Below are positions 14,189-17,336 of a stretch of 17,336 nucleotides of DNA, piece after piece (positions within the stretch are counted from its first letter, which is position 1; the number at the start of each line of letters is the position of its first letter). The notes below the pieces were generated by a model, which was not told where the DNA came from, did not search any database, and was given only the letters and a program-made list of their open reading frames with translations. The stretch covers positions 1 to 17,336 of the forward strand of contig JABIST010000236.1 in NCBI GenBank assembly GCA_018700215.1, given 5' to 3'. The position numbers and the translations under genes are program-made. This DNA is from Dehalococcoidia bacterium. GTDB lineage: Bacteria; Chloroflexota; Dehalococcoidia; UBA2979.

Positions 14189-16579
14189 ATGGTGAACGCA
14201 CTCCCACCCGATCCGCCCGATTTCGACGAGTCCGAGGACGAGCCGACGATTTTCGATGATATTCGAGTCGTTGACTTCACGAGTGGGATCGCCGGTCCAT
14301 ACGCGACGATGTTCCTGGCCGATCACGGCGCCGACGTGATCAAGGTTGAATCTCCCGGCGGCGATCCGTACCGCGCGTCGCCGGGCTTCGAGACCTTCAA
14401 TCGAGGTAAGCGGTCGGTGGTGCTGGATCCGACGAGCGACTCTGGTCGCAACCGCACGCAGTTTCTTGCGCGCTCGGCAGATGTTGTGGTGGTCGATGTT
14501 CCGGAGGGGCGCGCCATGACGCGTGGCCTCGACGAGGCGGCGCTGCGTGAGGCCAATCCCTCGCTGATTTACGTGACGATGCCGCCGTTCGGTGAGCGCG
14601 GTCCATTCGTCGACCGCCCATCCTCGCCGGCGTTGATCGCGGCGGTGAGCGGGATCATGGCGGACCAGGCTTCCTATTCGGGTGACCCGACCTACCTGGT
14701 GCTGCCGCTGGCGAGCTACGGCAGCGCAGCGATGGGGGCCGCGGCGATTGCAGGCGGCCTCTACGCCCGGGAGCGTTGGGGCGTGGGGCAACGACTTGAG
14801 GTGTCGCAGCTTGCCGGCGCGGCCGCACTGCAAATCGGTGGGGTGCTGTCTGACCAGGTGCCGGTGATGGCGGGCGGGCCCTCGCCGATGGGCTCGAAGG
14901 GCTTCATCCCGGTCTACCGGCTCTTTCAGGCGGCGGATGGCCTCTGGTTCTTCGTGGCCTGCGGTACGCCAGACTTCTTCAACCGACTGCTGATCGCGAT
15001 CGGTCAGGCGGAGCTGGCGGGCGACCCGCGCGTAGAGGACGCTCCGTGGGGGCTGATTTCAGAGGAGTCGCGCGAGCTGCTGGTGCCGCTACTGGAGGAC
15101 GCGTTCAGGTCTCAGGATCGGGACTACTGGCTGGGGCGCCTGCAGGAATACGACGTGCCAGCACAGCCGGTGCAGACCCGCGACGAGTACTTCGATAGCC
15201 ACACCGTGGCCGCGAACGATATGCGGATCAATCTGGAACATCCGGAATACGGCTGGGTGGAGATGATGGGCGTGCCGCTGAATCTGACAGCGGCACCTGG
15301 CAAGGCACGCCGGCGCGCACCGCGGCTGGGAGAGCACACGGAAGAGGTGCTGGCTGAGATCGCCGCGGCTCGGCCGGCGGTCGGTCGGATCGCCAGTCGC
15401 GAGCCGGGTCCGCATCTGCTGGAGGGGGTGCGCGTGCTGGATGCCACGTCGTTCATCGCTGGCCCGACGCTGCCGCGTCACCTGGCGATGCTTGGCGCGG
15501 ACGTGGTGAAGGTGGAGTCGCCGACGGGCGATCCGTTTCGGCAGATGGGGTTGGGCTTCCTGGGGTGGAACCAGGGCAAGCGGGACATTGCGCTGAATCT
15601 GCGGACGCCCGAGGCGCAGTCGGTCTTCCACCGGTTAGCGACGGAGGCGGATGTGATGGTGGAGAACTACCGCCCCGGCGTGACCCGACGCCTGGGCATT
15701 GACGACGCCACGCTGCGAGATCTGAACGAGCGGCTGATTTACGTGACCGCTCCCGGCTGGGGTCACGACGAAACCATGGCGGGCTCGCCCGGCTGGGATC
15801 CGCTGGTGCAGGCGCGGTCCGGTGCGATGCACCACCAGGGCTCCGATGATGAGCCGGTGTTTCACAGCGTTCCGCTGAACGACATCATGACGCCGGCGAT
15901 CGGTCTCTTCGGCGTCCTCGCGGGTCTGTTTCACCGGGAGCGCACTGCCGAAGGGCAGCTAGTCGAGCTGGCACTGGCTCGGACGGGGTTGGCGATCCAG
16001 GCGGCCGAGTTCACGCGCATTGAGGGCGCGCCGAGCGGCGGCGGCTTCCTGCGCGGCGGGATCGACTTCCCCGGCCCGGACGCGGGACAGCGCTGGTACC
16101 GCTGTGCGGACGGCGAGCCGATCTTCGTGGAGGCCTCGAGTCAGCACGAGCGGGCGACATTGATCAGCACGGTGGGGGTGGCGTTGCAATCGGCTCAGCT
16201 CGCCGCGCCTTACGGCGAGCCGGCCTGCTCGGCTGCTACTGAGTCGCTGCTGACCGCCTTCGCGATGCGGAGCCGCGAGGAGTGGATGGAAGCACTGGAT
16301 GCGGCCGGGGTGCCGTGCGCACCGATCTACCGACGTGCCGAGGCGGTTCAACTCCCGCATCTGATCGAAAACGGGCTTGTGGTGGAGCAGCGGCACCCGC
16401 AGTGGGGCGCCACCACCAACTACGGGCTGCTGATCCAGCCCTCGATCACCACGGGCCGCCTCGACGGTCCCGCACCGGGGCTTTCCGAGCACGCCGCGGA
16501 GATCCTTGGTGAGGCCGGCTACGACGAGGGTGAGATCGCGGCGCTGGCGGCGGCGGGGGCGGTGGTCCTGCCTGAGTAG
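14189..16579 (+). CDS. Tandem-domain class III (CaiB/BaiF) CoA-transferase
   Basis: Class III CoA-transferases move CoA from a donor thioester to a free carboxylic acid through an aspartyl intermediate. This 796-residue protein is about twice the family's usual 380-430 residues and contains two such domains in a row. Domain 1 spans about 22-400 (opening RVVDFTSGIAGPYATMFLADHG and ADVIKVESPGGDP). Domain 2 spans about 410-780 (RVLDATSFIAGP, ADVVKVESPTGDPFR, VMVENYRPG). Aligned by eye to formyl-CoA transferase, the catalytic aspartate is D565 in domain 2 (PLNDIMTPAIG). Domain 1 has S176 at that position (PLASYGSAAMG). Only one half therefore looks catalytic. The same architecture is known in DddD (DMSP CoA-transferase/lyase) and in other tandem enzymes, so substrate cannot be assigned. 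An acyl-CoA dehydrogenase lies downstream on the same strand. The N-terminal 20 residues are acidic and Pro-rich. Confidence 0.92.
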   Translation: MVNALPPDPPDFDESEDEPTIFDDIRVVDFTSGIAGPYATMFLADHGADVIKVESPGGDPYRASPGFETFNRGKRSVVLDPTSDSGRNRTQFLARSADVVVVDVPEGRAMTRGLDEAALREANPSLIYVTMPPFGERGPFVDRPSSPALIAAVSGIMADQASYSGDPTYLVLPLASYGSAAMGAAAIAGGLYARERWGVGQRLEVSQLAGAAALQIGGVLSDQVPVMAGGPSPMGSKGFIPVYRLFQAADGLWFFVACGTPDFFNRLLIAIGQAELAGDPRVEDAPWGLISEESRELLVPLLEDAFRSQDRDYWLGRLQEYDVPAQPVQTRDEYFDSHTVAANDMRINLEHPEYGWVEMMGVPLNLTAAPGKARRRAPRLGEHTEEVLAEIAAARPAVGRIASREPGPHLLEGVRVLDATSFIAGPTLPRHLAMLGADVVKVESPTGDPFRQMGLGFLGWNQGKRDIALNLRTPEAQSVFHRLATEADVMVENYRPGVTRRLGIDDATLRDLNERLIYVTAPGWGHDETMAGSPGWDPLVQARSGAMHHQGSDDEPVFHSVPLNDIMTPAIGLFGVLAGLFHRERTAEGQLVELALARTGLAIQAAEFTRIEGAPSGGGFLRGGIDFPGPDAGQRWYRCADGEPIFVEASSQHERATLISTVGVALQSAQLAAPYGEPACSAATESLLTAFAMRSREEWMEALDAAGVPCAPIYRRAEAVQLPHLIENGLVVEQRHPQWGATTNYGLLIQPSITTGRLDGPAPGLSEHAAEILGEAGYDEGEIAALAAAGAVVLPE

Positions 16580-16625
16580 CCGCTGCTTGACGGCGGGGCA
16601 TCCCCACGACGGAGATCGGCGCAGG

Positions 16626-16790
16626 ATGCCGATTCTGATTGTGGAGATGTCCACCATGCTGTTGCTTCCGTTCAACCCCGCCGAGCTTGCGACCGCGCTT
16701 CCGGATGTGGTGGCGGCGATCGTCATCGCGTCGGTACTGGCGTTCATCACCTTCACGCCGCGCGGCAGGTCGTCAGGGGACGACTCTTAG
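16626..16790 (+). CDS. Possible small single-helix membrane protein
   Basis: This 54-codon frame fills most of the 253-bp gap between the CoA-transferase and the acyl-CoA dehydrogenase genes. Residues 26-44 form a hydrophobic segment long enough to cross the membrane (PDVVAAIVIASVLAFITF). It is followed by the positively charged TPRGRSS, which would place the C-terminus on the cytoplasmic side. Two starts are possible. The ATG at 16626 has GGAG 11 nt upstream. The ATG at 16656 (44 residues) has GTGGAG 9 nt upstream and is slightly better. I recognise no family. It could equally be a chance open frame in a GC-rich spacer, so confidence is limited. Confidence 0.37.
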   Translation: MPILIVEMSTMLLLPFNPAELATALPDVVAAIVIASVLAFITFTPRGRSSGDDS

Positions 16791-16832
16791 TCGCTCGATC
16801 GCGTAGCCTCCCTGCTGCATAAGGGGGCTCCC

Positions 16833-17336
16833 ATGGACTTCGATCTTTCCGATGAACATCGCCTGATCCAGCAGACGGCACGCCGCGTCTCGCGCGACGT
16901 GATTGCGCCACGGGCGGCTGAGGTTGATGAGACCGGCGAGTACCCGGAAGACTATTTCCAGGCGTTCAAGGACGCGGACCTGCTGGGCATCACGTTGCCG
17001 AAGGCGGTGGGCGGCTCGGAAGCTGGCACGCTGGCACTGGCGATCGCGGTTGAGGAAGCGGCGAAGTTCGATTGCTCCGCCGGGCTGATGCTGCTGCTGT
17101 CATCGCTCTCGACCCACACCGTGAAATTCTTTGGCACGGAGCGACAGCAGCAGGAGTACATCGGGCCGGTGGCGAGGGGTGAGAAGAAGGCGGCGTTCTG
17201 TCTGACGGAGCCGGACGCTGGTTCGGACGTGGCGAATCTCCAGACACGCGCTCGCCGCGATGGCGACGAATACGTGATCACCGGCCAGAAGTGCTACATC
17301 TCCGGCGGCCCAATCGCGGATCAGGTTGTGGTCTTC
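16833..17336 (+). CDS. Acyl-CoA dehydrogenase, N-terminal 168 residues (cut by window edge)
   Basis: This FAD enzyme introduces a trans-2 double bond into an acyl-CoA. The visible part covers the all-helical N-terminal domain (MDFDLSDEHRLIQQTARR, VIAPRAAEVDETGEYP) and the start of the middle beta domain. The latter has the FAD/substrate motif FCLTEPDAGSD at residues 122-132 and YVITGQKCYISGG further on. The frame stays open to the window end. The catalytic glutamate lies in the missing C-terminal part, so chain-length or substrate class cannot be judged. The start is supported by AGGGGG 5 nt before the ATG. It follows the tandem CoA-transferase and the small open frame on the same strand without a visible terminator. 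A joint role is plausible: the transferase makes an acyl-CoA that this enzyme oxidises. Confidence 0.95.
   Translation, partial: MDFDLSDEHRLIQQTARRVSRDVIAPRAAEVDETGEYPEDYFQAFKDADLLGITLPKAVGGSEAGTLALAIAVEEAAKFDCSAGLMLLLSSLSTHTVKFFGTERQQQEYIGPVARGEKKAAFCLTEPDAGSDVANLQTRARRDGDEYVITGQKCYISGGPIADQVVVF

Overview
The window is about 17.3 kb of GC-rich bacterial chromosome that is mostly core genome. I see no phage, plasmid, insertion sequence, CRISPR, tRNA or rRNA feature. My best guess for the organism is a bacterium of or near the Chloroflexota, perhaps a Dehalococcoidia/SAR202-type lineage. The reasons are the style of the RNA polymerase subunits (a long charged coiled-coil insertion in beta-prime), the TIGR03960-type radical SAM protein, and class III CoA-transferase plus acyl-CoA dehydrogenase genes side by side. 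This placement is an inference at low to moderate confidence.

Left part (1-2253, minus strand): ispD, ispF and then cysS, which runs off the left edge. ispD and ispF are two steps of the MEP isoprenoid pathway. ispD may be transcribed from a promoter placed so close to its ATG that the mRNA would be leaderless. Divergent from it is a 658-residue radical SAM protein (2380-4356, plus strand) that lacks the small partner protein it usually travels with. It converges on a Glu/Leu/Phe/Val-type glutamate dehydrogenase gene (minus strand) with only 15 bp between the two stop codons.

Centre (5737-13846, minus strand): rpoB and rpoC, overlapping by 8 bp so that rpoC translation is probably coupled to rpoB, and ended by a clear hairpin terminator at 5690-5711. 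The beta-prime subunit has kept its first zinc site, but three of the four cysteines of its second, normally conserved zinc site are replaced.

Right part (14189-17336, plus strand): a 342-bp divergent control region with four alternating ATACGG half-sites, followed by a 796-residue protein made of two tandem CaiB/BaiF CoA-transferase domains. Only the second domain has the catalytic aspartate. Then come a possible small one-helix membrane protein and the start of an acyl-CoA dehydrogenase. Together these suggest a small operon that activates an unknown acid as its CoA thioester and then oxidises it.

The two observations most worth following up are the degenerate beta-prime zinc site and the asymmetric tandem CoA-transferase with its dyad-rich promoter region.
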